This document shows, in pieces, positions 35,621 through 46,824 of a stretch of DNA of 64,000 nt; position 1 is the first letter of the stretch, and each line of letters begins with the position of its first letter. Source of the stretch: Proteles cristata cristata (taxonomy: Eukaryota > Chordata > Mammalia > Carnivora > Hyaenidae); NCBI GenBank assembly GCA_017311185.1, contig JAESUZ010003293.1, positions 620,001 through 684,000 of the forward strand. The letters run 5' to 3'. The translations under genes and the position numbers were made by a program. The notes beneath the pieces are model-generated. The model was given only the letters and a program-made list of their open reading frames with translations, was not told the DNA's origin and did no database searches.

Positions 35621-35999
35621 CCGTTTCCATTGTATCCCACAAAGTTAGACAGCTAACTTTTCCATTTTACTCATGTAACCTAATATTTAGCAGTTTCCTC
35701 ATATAAACTAATATTTACATATGTAAAACTCAGTAACTTGACCAATCAACCTTCAGCACATTACAGAATTTAGACAGAAGTAGCAGTTTAATATAGTTTT
35801 TACAGAGTTTTAACAGTCTCTAATAAATTTCTGTAAATATTCTTGTGTAAGCACATTTTGTTTTTTGGAGTAGAAAAAAAAATTTCACATGGTCCATAAC
35901 AGATCTACTCTTAGACACATAGCAATTATTTTAGCAGTTCAAGTGTGCTATTAAGACTTTAACTAAGTTCACGGTCATCAGCCTGTGTTTCAGATCTAA

Positions 36000-36180
36000 C
36001 CTTGGGTGTATGATCCTGTGCTAAATAATTACTGTGTCTTATCTTCAGCTCCCCATTTCTAATATGGATGGAATGACACTTGTACATCCGGGTTGTATAA
36101 GGACTATGTTAAATTATAAACGCAAAGTGTCTGCCACAGTTTCTAATGGAAGATTCTCAAGAAATATTCATTCCTGTTGT
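36000..36180 (+). repeat. MIR-like relic
   Basis: TCTTCAGCTCCCCATTTCTA, AATATGGATGGAATGACACT and TGTCTGCCACAG follow the MIR 3' half. Weak. Confidence 0.45.
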
Positions 36181-36809
36181 ATCTTCACCATTTTCTGTCC
36201 CAAAGGATGTGTGTAGGAGGAGTTAACATGAAAAGTACTAGCTCAGAGTACTAATCCTTCTCTCTGCTTCCTTGCAGGGAAGGGGAATTTTCACCAACCA
36301 ATTTTATTCAAGTGTCATATACTTACAGATTCTGGTGCCTCCCCATTCCCATCAATATTTGTGCTCTGTATTTGTTCCAACAATTTATTTATGTACTGTC
36401 ACAGTCATAGCTAAGGAAAAACTACCTAGAATTAGAAGGGAAAAACTACCTGAAATGATTTACTTTTGTGACAGTGGATAACAGTGATTAATTGGTTAAT
36501 AAATGTAAGTAATTATTATAAATACACAAATAACTGTAGGTAAAAAACTCACTTTGCATTTTTACTTCTCTAAAGCACTCAACCTAGTATATAGGACAAG
36601 TAATTAAGAAATTAAAAATAAGAAACAACAAGTAAATTGGATGATTAATCCAGGTCTAACATCCCCAAACATAAGTTCTGGAAGAGAATAAGGAGGCAAA
36701 GGAATAGCTGAAGAAACAACAGAAGAAAACTTCCTAGAACTAAAGAACATTAAGATTCCAGACGAAATGCAGTTAACTGTTCAGCACACTGGATGAGAAA
36801 GGGAATGCC

Positions 36810-37230
36810 AAGTCGCCATTCATTTATTCATTCACAAATATTTACTGAGAACTAGACACCAATCTTGATGGCAGGCATACAACATTAAACAAAACAGATA
36901 GTAAAGTTCACACGGTCATGGGGCTTATACTTTAGGGGTCAGGAGACATATAATAAACAATAAAAAGAATGAAAAAAAAGAAGTGAAGAAAGAGTAAGCA
37001 GGATTAGGTAGGCTGAAGGGATACTTGTGGGTTATTATTTTATAAAGGTTAATCAGGGAAGTACTTATTATGAAAGTAATATCTGAGCAGAAAACAGCAA
37101 TCTGGGTATAAGCCACATGGATACCTGGGAAAACATTCCATGTAGGGGGAACAGAAAGCATGAAGGCTCTGCAGTGAGACCATTCCTGGACACAGTAGAG
37201 GAAAAGAAAGGAGGCTGATCTAGTTATAGA
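36810..37230 (+). repeat. Old mammal-wide repeat (first of three copies)
   Basis: CATTTATTCATTCACAAATA, TTTACTGAGAACTAGACACC, GGGGCTTATACTTTAGG and TCCATGTAGGGGGAACAG follow a well-known mammalian repeat order (ATTCATTCAACAAATATTTA, GAGCTTACATTCTAG, CAGGCAGAGGGAACAGC). Related copies lie at 41310-41740 and 43440-44180. Confidence 0.65.
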
Positions 37231-38282
37231 AAGGAGGTGATTATGGATAAGATCAGAAAAGCAGCTAAGGGGGGGTGGGATGAATGTCATGTATATCATT
37301 CTAGATATATCACTGTGCTATTTTAGAATTCTGAAGACAAACAATTGATACCAGAAACTTAGAGAAATAGGGGGAAAACAGTTCAGATATAAAGGTTAAA
37401 TAATTAGAATGTCATCTCAACAACACTCTTTAACATCAGAAGGTAACAGAGAAATGGCTTTAAATTCCTGACATAAAATAATGTCTCACCTAAAAGTTTT
37501 TGCACATAGGCAAGCTGTCAAAAATCTCTGCAGGTCGAGTAAGGTAATTTAAGACATGAAAATTATATAAAAATTTTCCTCCATGAACTCTTATTTTTTT
37601 ATGACTTTTTTTGTTTTTTGAGTATAGTTAACAACACAATCATGAACTCTTTTCTTAGAAAGCTAGTGGACCGTGTATTCCAGCAAAATAAAGGAATAAG
37701 GAAAGAGGAAGAATTTTCCTTGGCTTACTCCCTTGTAGGAAGCAGTACAGGGGTATGCCACAGAGAATAAAAAACGTCCTTCCATTGACAGGAGACCATT
37801 TACTCACAACGGAATGTTACTCTGTCCTAAGGAAATATTTTTATGGATATTCAATAGTAGGAGAGACTCTAATGATAAACTTTACATTTAAATAGAATAC
37901 AAATTATAAGTACAGTGATGATATAAATTTTATCATAGTAAAATTTTACTAATAGAAGGAGACAATATAATACCTGAAGACACAGAGTAGTTTTATCTAG
38001 ATAATAAAATCATAAGTGATTTTTATTTTAGTTTCTATTTCTGTATCTTTCAAATTCGCTACAATTAACTTTATCCCTTTTAAACTAATATGGTTAATGT
38101 CTTCAAACTCTTTAGGTTTAAAAGGTAAGGGTGTAATCAGGTAAATATTTTGTCACTAAGGAAATTTATCCTGGGGCTTAAGAACTTTCTGAAATTACAT
38201 ATAAACAATTGTCTGGATGGGGGCAATCCACAGTTTCATCAGATTTTCAAAGACAACCAGGAAAATGTTTAAAATTCTGTGT

Positions 38283-38360
38283 GTATATATCTACATACAT
38301 ACATATATATATACACATACACACATATATATGTATGTATGTATATGTATATACATATAT
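38283..38360. repeat. TA/CATA/GTAT simple repeat with a perfect hairpin
   Basis: TA-rich DNA with 19-base perfect inverted arms at 38292-38310 and 38325-38343 and a 14-base CA-rich loop. Confidence 0.85.
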
Positions 38361-38414
38361 CCTGATCAAAATATCCAAAAGTTATTATATATCTTGATCA
38401 AAATATCCAGAAGT

Positions 38415-38623
38415 GGGGTGCCTGAGGGGCTCAGTCAGTTGAGTATCTGACTTTGGCTCAGGTCATGATCTCACGGTTCGTGGGTTCGAGCCCCGCATTG
38501 AGATCTGTGCTGACAGCTCAGAGCCTGGAGCCTGCTTCAGATTCTGTGTCTCCCTCTCTCTCTGACCCTCCCTTGCTCACACTGTCTCTCTCTCTCTCAG
38601 GAATAAAGACATTAAAAAAAATT
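38415..38623 (+). mobile_element. Carnivore tRNA-Lys SINE
   Basis: Plus-strand, starting GGGTGCCTGAGGGGCTCAG, with intact B-box-like GGTTCGTGGGTTCGAGCCCC. Flanks AAAATATCCAGAAGT (38400-38414) and AAAATATACAAAAGT (38624-38638) differ at two bases. Confidence 0.95.
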
Positions 38624-38639
38624 AAAATATACAAAAGTT

Positions 38640-40023
38640 ATTTTCCAATGGAGTTCCAGTTGAATTTTACTTATGATGTGAATAGTCTAAAATTTGTCTT
38701 CATAGGAAGACAGAGAACTGCTAGTTGGCTTGTTCAGAGGGTATTCAAATTCATTATTCAAGCCACCGCACTGCCCCCACCTCCCCAATCTAAATACTTT
38801 CTTCTATGTATAGGTTTTACTAGCATTAAAAAACATGTATGACAGGTTGTAAAACCAAAATGAAAGAGATGAATGTACAATATCCACCAATTATTCATAC
38901 ATACACAGGTACAGAAACTGTTAATGAAAGAAAACGAAATGCCTAATGATTAGAGCAACTATTTGTACTATAAAACTGCATTATTTGTTGTTTTTATGTT
39001 AGTTTTCATAATAATTAGCAATGATTATTTCATAAGGATAAAAATGGTCAACCAAGTTAATAATTTCTACTCACTGTACTTAAAAACACTTAATGATATT
39101 GGCCGAGAAGTGCCTGAGTTCACTTTTGGCTATAAATATACACAAAACAGTTACCGCATTCTATGCAAATATGAAAGAATTCTCTAGCAGTTCCTTTGTC
39201 TGAGGTATCAGGACTTCTTTACTCTAAATCTGTCATTATTTTTTATAACACCAAGAGAAAGCTATTTCTCAACAAGATGAATGAATGTAACATAGAAGAC
39301 AAACAAATATGATTTGAAGAGAAGGTATGATTTTTAGAAGGTTCTCTTGGTATAAAAACTAAAACTTATTTGGTAAGGGCTAGTTGGCAACTAGTTAAAT
39401 TATACTTTACACTAGGTATATATATTTGATGGCACTGATTTTTAAATGAATGGTTATTAAAAATCTTAGCGTTATTTTCAGAGTAACATCTAAGATTCAA
39501 CTATCAGATTTTTCTAGGGAAAAGTTGTTTCTGTTGAAGTGTATTTTTTAATTAACATTCATTTCCCAAGAACATTGATCTGAAAGGGCTATTTCACTTT
39601 CCTTTAGCGCAGAGAGAAAGGATTCCATTTAAACTTCAGAAGGGCATGGAAAAAAATAAACAAGTCTGCTGAACATAATTTCCCATTTATTCCTTTTGAA
39701 AACTTATGAAATAAAATCTATTATTTAATTATATTGGAACAAGAAACAGGAAAAAAAAGATGCATTTAAGTCACAACAGCCCTAAAAGAATAAACTTTTA
39801 TGCTTCCTCTTGGAAGAAAAATGTTTTAATAGTGATGGACATTGTCTAAACATTGCAAATCTACTTTACTAAGGTGTGAAAGGCTTCAGATAAAAATCAA
39901 CAATAAATGGCAAATGTCAAAATTGAAGGAACAAAAAACCTGCTTGTTAGGACTAATTTATGAGTATTTCTATAATATTAGATTTAGTTTTTGCCCTGAA
40001 ATCTGTTTCCATTAGTTTACTGA

Positions 40024-40055
<32 letters not shown>

Positions 40056-40300
40056 ATGCATGCGTGCATGCAACTAAGAAAATTTTATAAGACAAGTAGG
40101 ATTTATCTTTGCCACGCTTGAAGAAAATTTACAAGATGTTCCAAATTTAGTATGATGGATATTGAAATAGGAATAAGGGCTTTCAGCTTTTTAAACCTCC
40201 AACAGGATTCTGGAGTTGGTCAGGTTACAGCAAGGCACTAAGAGGACGTACACTGATGACTAGATCAGACAGAGTCTCTGCCTTCATATGGTCTGCAGTG
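38640..40300. other. Intronic stretch without a recognised repeat or exon
   Basis: AT-rich DNA, with a CA repeat listed separately. No protein family recognised in the frames at 38963-39187 and nearby. Confidence 0.4.
40024..40075. repeat. (CA)n microsatellite with ATGCATGCGTGCATG tail
   Basis: About 13 CA units, then a CTCACACATGCATGCGTGCATGC stretch. Confidence 0.9.
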
Positions 40301-40307
40301 GCAGTCA

Positions 40308-40521
40308 ACCAACTTTTCGTGAAAAGAGCTCAATAGTAAATATTTTCAGCAAGGCAGCCCATACACATTCTGTCACGTCTACTCAACTCTGCCACCATAG
40401 CATGAAAATACCTGTGCAATATATCAATGAGTGAGTGGGGCGGTGTTCCAATAAAATCCTATTTACAAACAGAGGCACAGGGCCAGATCTGCTGGCAGGC
40501 CATAGTTTGCTGGCCCCTGGT
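40308..40521 (-). mobile_element. hAT (Charlie-type) non-autonomous DNA transposon relic
   Basis: AGCTCAATAGTAAATATTTT, CTACTCAACTCTGCCACC, GTGTTCCAATAAAATCCTAT and GCTGGCCCCTGG match in order a familiar non-autonomous mammalian hAT element that ends CCGACCCCTG. Exact family name not assigned. Confidence 0.75.
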
Positions 40522-41309
40522 CTAAAATATTGTGGAGAAAATATGCAAACTATACTGTGTCAGAAGACAATGCTATGCTATAAAGTAAAATAAAACAAAG
40601 CAACATTCAAAACAACATAAACTTAAGAGTTAAATGTGCAACCATTGTGTACATGTAGATAAAGAATAGTTTGATAAACATGTGATTCAGTATATTAGCT
40701 GTTCAGAAGTTTTGATCTGACCTTATAAACTACTTTGTTAAACAGCATTTAAGAGTTTTGACATTTATTTGCAACGTATATCCTTGCAAAGTCCTCTTTT
40801 TACTCCTAATGCTTTTAACCTTACAACCAGACTATAACCAGACTATATATAGACTCCTCAAAAAAACAAAACTAAATAAAACTTTTCCCAAACAGAAATT
40901 CATACATTTAAATAATACCCTACATATTGTATTTCTACTCTCAAATAGTGAAATAGGTGATACTGATTATCAACAATTTTGTTGAATGATAGAGAAGATG
41001 TAGAACTTTAAGATGTATAATGAAAGAAAGATGTTGACATTGATGAGGAAATCAAGAATAAGCCACAAGGTTTGTGTACTGTAATTATTTTGTAATACTG
41101 TAATTATTCTCCCTCTCTTCTTTTGAAAGATTTTCCCCTCTTATATATGTGTGGTGAAACAATAGGGCCTCAAGCTCTTGATATGAAATTGATTTCTTCC
41201 ACTTCAAAAGTGAGTTAGTATTGATTTTAGCAAAGAAATTTCAACAGAGAACAGGTGGCTATTTTTTGGTCTTATTCTGTAGAAGCAAGCTTTGGCTTTT
41301 GTCTTTATT

Positions 41310-41740
41310 CACTTCTTCAACAAATACTTGCTGAGTACGTACTATGTACTATTCGAGGCATCAGGGTGCCATATTGGAAAAAAAATCCCAAACAACCAGG
41401 CATGGTCTCTGTCTTCAAGGATCTTCCATTATGATATCAAATCAATTAACCAATAGATGAGATTTACACATCATAACAGATGATATTTAAAAAACCCAGG
41501 TTGCTGAAATAATCTGTAACAGAGAAGGCATTTACATTAGGCAGGGGTGTCAGGGAATGTCTTTCAAACTGGTGACATTTTAGCTAAGATTTGAGACATC
41601 AAAGATTATAGGGCTCTAGTCATTCAAAGTGCACTGAGGGGTGGGGGAGAGAGGAGTAGAGAGTTGCGTACCAGGTAGAAGGAAGAACATGTGCAAAGAC
41701 TCTTGGCCAGCAAAGACCTTGGCTTGAAGAACTGTAAGAT
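41310..41740 (+). repeat. Old mammal-wide repeat (second of three copies)
   Basis: CACTTCTTCAACAAATACTT, GTACTATGTACTATTCGAGG, GTCAGGGAATGTCTTTC and GAAGAACATGTGCAAAGAC keep the element order of the copy at 36810. Confidence 0.65.
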
Positions 41741-41749
41741 GTGGCTGTA

Positions 41750-42200
41750 GTAATATCCATTTATAAATTTCTCAAGCCCCTGTCCAAATTAAACCTCTAC
41801 CTTCATCTCCCACCCATCCTTCCAGACACTGCCACCAGGCCAAAAGCTTTCCACACAAGTCCTGCTGGCTTGTGGTTTGAATCTATTATTCCATCAGGCT
41901 GGGCTCATCTGCCTAGTTCTGTCTCACTCCTACTCATTTTTAAAACTCAGTTCAAACTTCATATCCTCTAGGAAACCTTGCCTAATCTTCTGTTCCCAGA
42001 ATGCCAAGAGCACTACTGAATGAATGCTGGCCTATATCTGGTATCTCTGGCACTAGAAGGGTAGATTTCCTTTTCTATCTCTACCACGTATCTGCCAAAT
42101 TCCTTGCAGCTAGAAATCACATCTTCCCTTCTCGTGTATCCCCAGCACCTACCATTGCAGTCGACGCTGAAAAGTTATTACATTAAATGAATGTATTTGT
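41750..42200 (+). repeat. L2 3'-end relic
   Basis: CTCAGTTCAAACTTCATATC, CTAGGAAACCTTGCCTAATC, CTCGTGTATCCCCAGCACCT and CATTAAATGAATG are the L2 3' end in order. The frames at 41741-41971 and 42001-42186 are by-products. Confidence 0.8.
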
Positions 42201-42224
42201 TGGACACTATTCTAGTAATTTTTA

Positions 42225-42375
42225 GATATGGTATAATAAATACGTTAATATTTTAGCAACAGGAATAGCTTCAGAGGTGGAAAACAACTTGATCAAGGTC
42301 TCACAGTTACTAAGTGATGGAGTTGGGAATAAATTCAAGCCTGTTGGGTTGCAGCCCAGGTGACTCTATGCTGTC
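42225..42375 (-). repeat. MIR relic
   Basis: TTAGATATGGTATAATAAAT, then CAAGGTCTCACAGTTACTAA, GTGATGGAGTTGGG and ATTCAAGCCTG are the reversed MIR core (AAGGTCACACAGCTAGTAAGTGG). Confidence 0.75.
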
Positions 42376-42928
42376 AACTCAAAATATTATCTTACGTTTC
42401 AGGTCTTAGGTTCTTGGATGTCATCTCTTCTGGTACTGAAAATTGACTTCCAGCCTCTAGCCAAATGAAGAGTCATTATAAAGCAGGCAAACTGGGATTT
42501 CAGTTGAAAAATTTAATTTGGTGTTTCACATTGTCAATGAAGGACTTTTCAAAGCTTTAATGGTCATGTGAACAGATATCTCTCGAGTAGCAGTTCCCAG
42601 TTCCACTCCATGAATTATTTCATGAGAGGAAAAAAGAAGGGGAATGTGGGCCACCAATTCCACCTATAGCCAGATGCCACTGACAAGAAACCTCACCATG
42701 ACTCACGGGAAGAATAGCATCTGAGAAAATACTTCAGAAATGTCATTAAGTAAATTATTAATCCACACCATAAAACAGACTATGGACACTGTCATATTAT
42801 AAACTTTAGAAGAAACTAGCTAGCAGACGACCCAGAGACTCTTAGGAGCCCATCAGTGGTCTGTGGGGACCACACTTTGAGAACCACTGTTATGAGAAAT
42901 GAAACGGCTTCCTTCTCAGTAATTCAGG

Positions 42929-42930
<2 letters not shown>

Positions 42931-42977
<47 letters not shown>
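42931..42977. repeat. (TG)n microsatellite
   Basis: About 23 uninterrupted TG units after AGGAACG, ending GTTTT. Confidence 0.97.
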
Positions 42978-42980
<3 letters not shown>

Positions 42981-43439
42981 GCTAGGGGAACATACTGCCC
43001 TTGTAAGCCAAAGGGGGGAAAAAAAATCAAAGCAGTAAGACATCTAAATTCTTTTAAAACTCTGTCAGGTCCCCAAACTACCTTGTTTATGGGGATATAG
43101 CCAAAGAGGCAGTGAACTTCTATATATGTGTATGTATATAAGTACAGAACATGTACACATTAACAACTCTTATTTAGGCTTTTTTTTTTATTGTGGAACC
43201 ATCAGTCATTCTGGAAAAGCAGTACTTGCTATTTTTCTTCTTTAAGATTTTATATTTAATTAATGAATGGTATTAGACATACTTAATGTCAGTATCTAAC
43301 CCAAACCAGACCACCGTGTCATTTAAAGCAGTCTGTCTAGATAGCTACGTTCTTAGTCTATACTGTTATCCTCATAGAGAGTAGCTTGCGGCTGCCTTCT
43401 CAATCAGTTTATGAGGCACAAAAGGGTAGTCCTGATACT

Positions 43440-44180
43440 CTGCAGTGAAAACACACTTACTGGTCACTGTCTTTGTGCCAAGAAATATTTGAGAGGTTGA
43501 CGATACAACGGTGGAAGAGAAAGGAAAGAAAACTAGCTTAAAATCATCTTTGTCACCTTAGAATTTATATTCTACTAAGGAGGAGACCATAAATAAATAA
43601 GGAGAAGACAGAAGTATGACAGGCAATCATAAGGACTGGCAGAGGAAAGGAGGAAAAACAGTGATATTTCACGTAGAGTAGTGACAGAAGAACTCACTGA
43701 GAAGGTGAGTTCTTCCTCCGGGAAGTGAGGGAGCAAGACTGGCAGGTCTAGGGTAGGAAACATTCTAGGCAAACGACAAAGCAAATGCAACGTCCCAGAG
43801 CTAAGTAAGAGCAAGCAGGCCCCTAAGGCAAGAAATGCACAGAGTAAGAATCCAAGTGATAAGAGGTGAGAAAATGTAGCGGGAGACTGGATCTTGTAGG
43901 GCCTGGTAGGGGACTGGAAACTCTGGCTTTTACACCGAGTGAGATGAGAAAGGGTTAGGGATTTTGAGCAGAGGAGTGGCATTACCTGACTTAGATCATT
44001 ACCTAAAATGATCATTCTGCTCTGCTGAGACTAAACTCACCATGTCGGGACACATCAAAACAAGAGAGACTAGATATAAGGGGCTGTACAGTGGGTATAC
44101 AAGTCTGGAGACCAGTTAAGAGGTCTGGGCTTGAGATATAAATTTGGGACTTAGCGGCATCTGTCTGAGACTTGAAGCCA
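43440..44180 (+). repeat. Old mammal-wide repeat (third of three copies)
   Basis: TTATATTCTACTAAGGAGGA, AAATTCCTCCGGG-like context, CTCTGGCTTTTACACCGAGT, GAGTGAGATGAGAAAGG and TTTGAGCAGAGGAGTGGC keep the element order of 36810 and 41310, extending further 3'. The antisense frames at 43575-44015 and 44012-44236 come from it. Confidence 0.65.
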
Positions 44181-45033
44181 GATCCCAGAAAAGAACAAAG
44201 GCGTGGAGACAAAGCAAAAGTGTGCCAGGGACTCATGTCTGAATAACTCTAGATGGAGAAGAATAGCCAGAAAGGGAGGCTAAGGAAAGCGAGGCAAAGG
44301 GAAATAAGAGGGTTAAGTGTCCCAGAAAACAAATGCAAACTTTTCACGGAGTAGGGAAGGGAGACCATCAAACACTGCAGGGAAGTCAAGTGAGATGAAG
44401 ACTGAGGCTCGCCACAGGCCTCAACAATGTGGAGGTCACTCCCACTTCAGTAAAGGCAGTTTTTCTGAGAAGCGGGGACGGTGAAATCTGACTGGAAGAG
44501 TCTAATGGAAATTGGACTCAAACAATAAAATAACTTAATAAGGTAGCGCACACATATAAAACTAAAATACCAAAAGCAGTAGCTTTTCTCTACACACATG
44601 ATAACAAAAAAGATACTGGAAGAAAATATCCTATTTCAGTGAAAAAAAGAAAACAGTGCAGGAGTGAACATCATGAAAACGTGTAAAACTTATAGGAGGA
44701 AAACTTGTAAAAAAAAAATTCCTGCCAGTTTACTTTACATAATTTATCAAGCCAAGGAGTTTCCTCTAAAAATACCAATACGTTTTTATCTAGAACCACA
44801 CAAGTTTACTTTAAAACTCATGTAGAAAAATAAGCATGTAAAAATAGTACTAAAGACTCTTAAAGGGAAGAACAATGAAGAGGGACCATCCTATCTAGAT
44901 TATTAAAATACAGTATAAAGTCTCTACAACCAAAACAGTGTAGGACTAGCATGGGAACACTAGCCAGATGGGTGTAACAAAACAGAAAGTCCAGAAATGG
45001 ATCCAAGCAGTATGGAAATTCAGTATGTTATTT

Positions 45034-45245
45034 ATTGATTTATTCATAAACTTTATTTTATTTCTTTTGAGACAGGGAGAGAGTGTGAGCAGGAGAGGGG
45101 CAGAGAGAGGAAGAGAGAGGAATCCCAAGCAGGCTCCGCACTGTCAGCACAGATCCCAAAGCAGGGATCGATCCCACAAACTGTGAGATCATTACCTGAG
45201 CTGAAGTCAAGAGTCAGATGCTTAACTAAGCCACCCGGGCGCCCT
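45034..45245 (-). mobile_element. Carnivore tRNA-Lys SINE, old
   Basis: Reverse-oriented, ending CCACCCGGGCGCCCT. Flanks AGTATGTTATTT (45022-45033) and AGCATGTTATTT (45246-45257) differ at one base. Confidence 0.93.
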
Positions 45246-45396
45246 AGCATGTTATTTTTTTAAATGGCGTTTTTAAAACACTGGGGATAAAGCAGAAATT
45301 ATTAAACTCCATATAACAAACGGAGTTGAGACAAATAGCCATTTGGAAAAAGACAAAACTGGATCAATATTTCATCTCATACACAAGAATAAGCTC

Positions 45397-46004
45397 AATT
45401 TTTAATTGGATTATTTGGTTTTTGGGTGTTTTATTTCCTAAGTTTTTTATAGGCTGTGGGTACATACCTTCTCCCATTCTGTAGGTTGCCTTTTAGTTTT
45501 GTTAACTGTTTCCTACGCTGTACAGAAGCCTTTTATTTTGATGAAGTCCCAATAGTTTATTTTTGCTTTTGTTTCCCTTGCCTGAGGAGACATATCTAGA
45601 AAGAACGTGCTACAGCCAGTGTCAAAGAGGCTGCTGCCTATGTTCTCTTCTAGGATTTTAATGGTTTCCTGTCTCACATTTAGGACTTGAATGTATTTTT
45701 GTGTATGGTATAAGAAAATGCAGTTTAATTCTTTTATATGTTGCTGTCCAATTTTCCCAACACCATTTGTTGAAGAGACTTGTTATAATGAACACCATGT
45801 GTTGTATGTAAATGCTGAATCACTATATTGTACACCTGAAACTAATATTACACTGTATGTTAACTAACTGGAACTTAAATAAAAACTAAGAAAAGAAAGT
45901 TACAAGTGTTTGGAAACCTATGGAGACAAGCATATGGTAATAGCTGTATGCTTTACTCACTGAAACTATACTGTGAATAATAAACCTTCTTACAATTAAA
46001 AAAA
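45397..46004 (+). mobile_element. L1 insertion with inverted 5' part and 3' transduction
   Basis: From 45399 to 45777 the sequence is L1 ORF2 in reverse (TGTAGGTTGCCTTTTAG, CCAACACCATTTGTTGAAG). At about 45780 it switches to the forward L1 3' end (CTATATTGTACACCTGAAAC, ending AACTTAAATAAAAACT). Another 105 non-L1 bases follow, with AATAAA and then a polyA at 45998-46006. Flanks AAGAATAAGCTC (45385-45396) and AAGAATACACTC (46005-46016) match at 10 of 12. Confidence 0.75.
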
Positions 46005-46824
46005 AAGAATACACTCCAAACGGATGATAGATATAAGTGTAAAAATATAAAACCATACAATACTTTAAGAAACTATGAGGGCCATTTATACAACCTGGGT
46101 GTGGAAAAAGTTTTTAAAATGAAGCTATAATTCAGGAAAAGATGGATATAGATGGCTATAAAAAAAAAATCTTCTGCAGGCAAAAATCACTATTAGCAAA
46201 TTCAAAAGAAATAAGAAATTGGGAAAAAATACTTGGGAAACATGCGATACAAAAAAGGGCCTAATATCCCTAATTTATGAAGAACTATTAAAAATCAAGG
46301 GGAAAAAAGGGTTACTGAAAAAATAGGCAAAATACAGACAAACAGGTAACAAAAGGATATGTAAAACACTGATTGCAGCCTTACTCAAGATCAGAGAAAA
46401 CAAATAAAAACTGCATTGAGATATCACTTTTTACCTATAAGATGAACAAAAATTCCAAAGCTTGACTTTATTATCCAGGATTAAAAAAAAAAAAGCAAGG
46501 GGCCAAGGAGTATATAAAGAATACTATCATTGTGAAGATATCTATATCATTTTATATAACATGCATTACAATGTGCATACATGTACATATTCATGTTTGT
46601 GAGTGTATGAGTGAGTATACATAAATACAAAAAAAGAGAAGTGGACTTTCCCGAAAACAATTCTTTAATATATTTTTGATTTCCAAATCATTTGAATGTT
46701 TTATATACTCAAAAAATCACATGGAATCAACGAGAATGTGTGTGGTCGGGGCAGAGATGAACCAAACTAGATATCTGTTGATAACACAACATTTGAAAGG
46801 AAAAAATACTGAAACACATTTTTA

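Larger units (their letters stand above)
44520..46640 (+). mobile_element. Old L1 ORF2 remnant, host for a SINE and a younger L1
   Basis: Plus-strand ORF2 text: AAACTCATGTAGAAAAATAA, CAAAACAGTGTAGGACTAGC, AAGTCCAGAAATGGATCC, then after the insertions CACTCCAAACGGATGATAG and GGCCTAATATCCCTAATTTA. It is interrupted by a SINE (45034-45245) and a complex L1 (45397-46004). Confidence 0.7.

Noticed and set aside
43575..44236. Two long minus-strand frames (146 and 74 codons)
   Set aside because: They are antisense to an old mammal-wide repeat whose landmarks run in order through the same bases.
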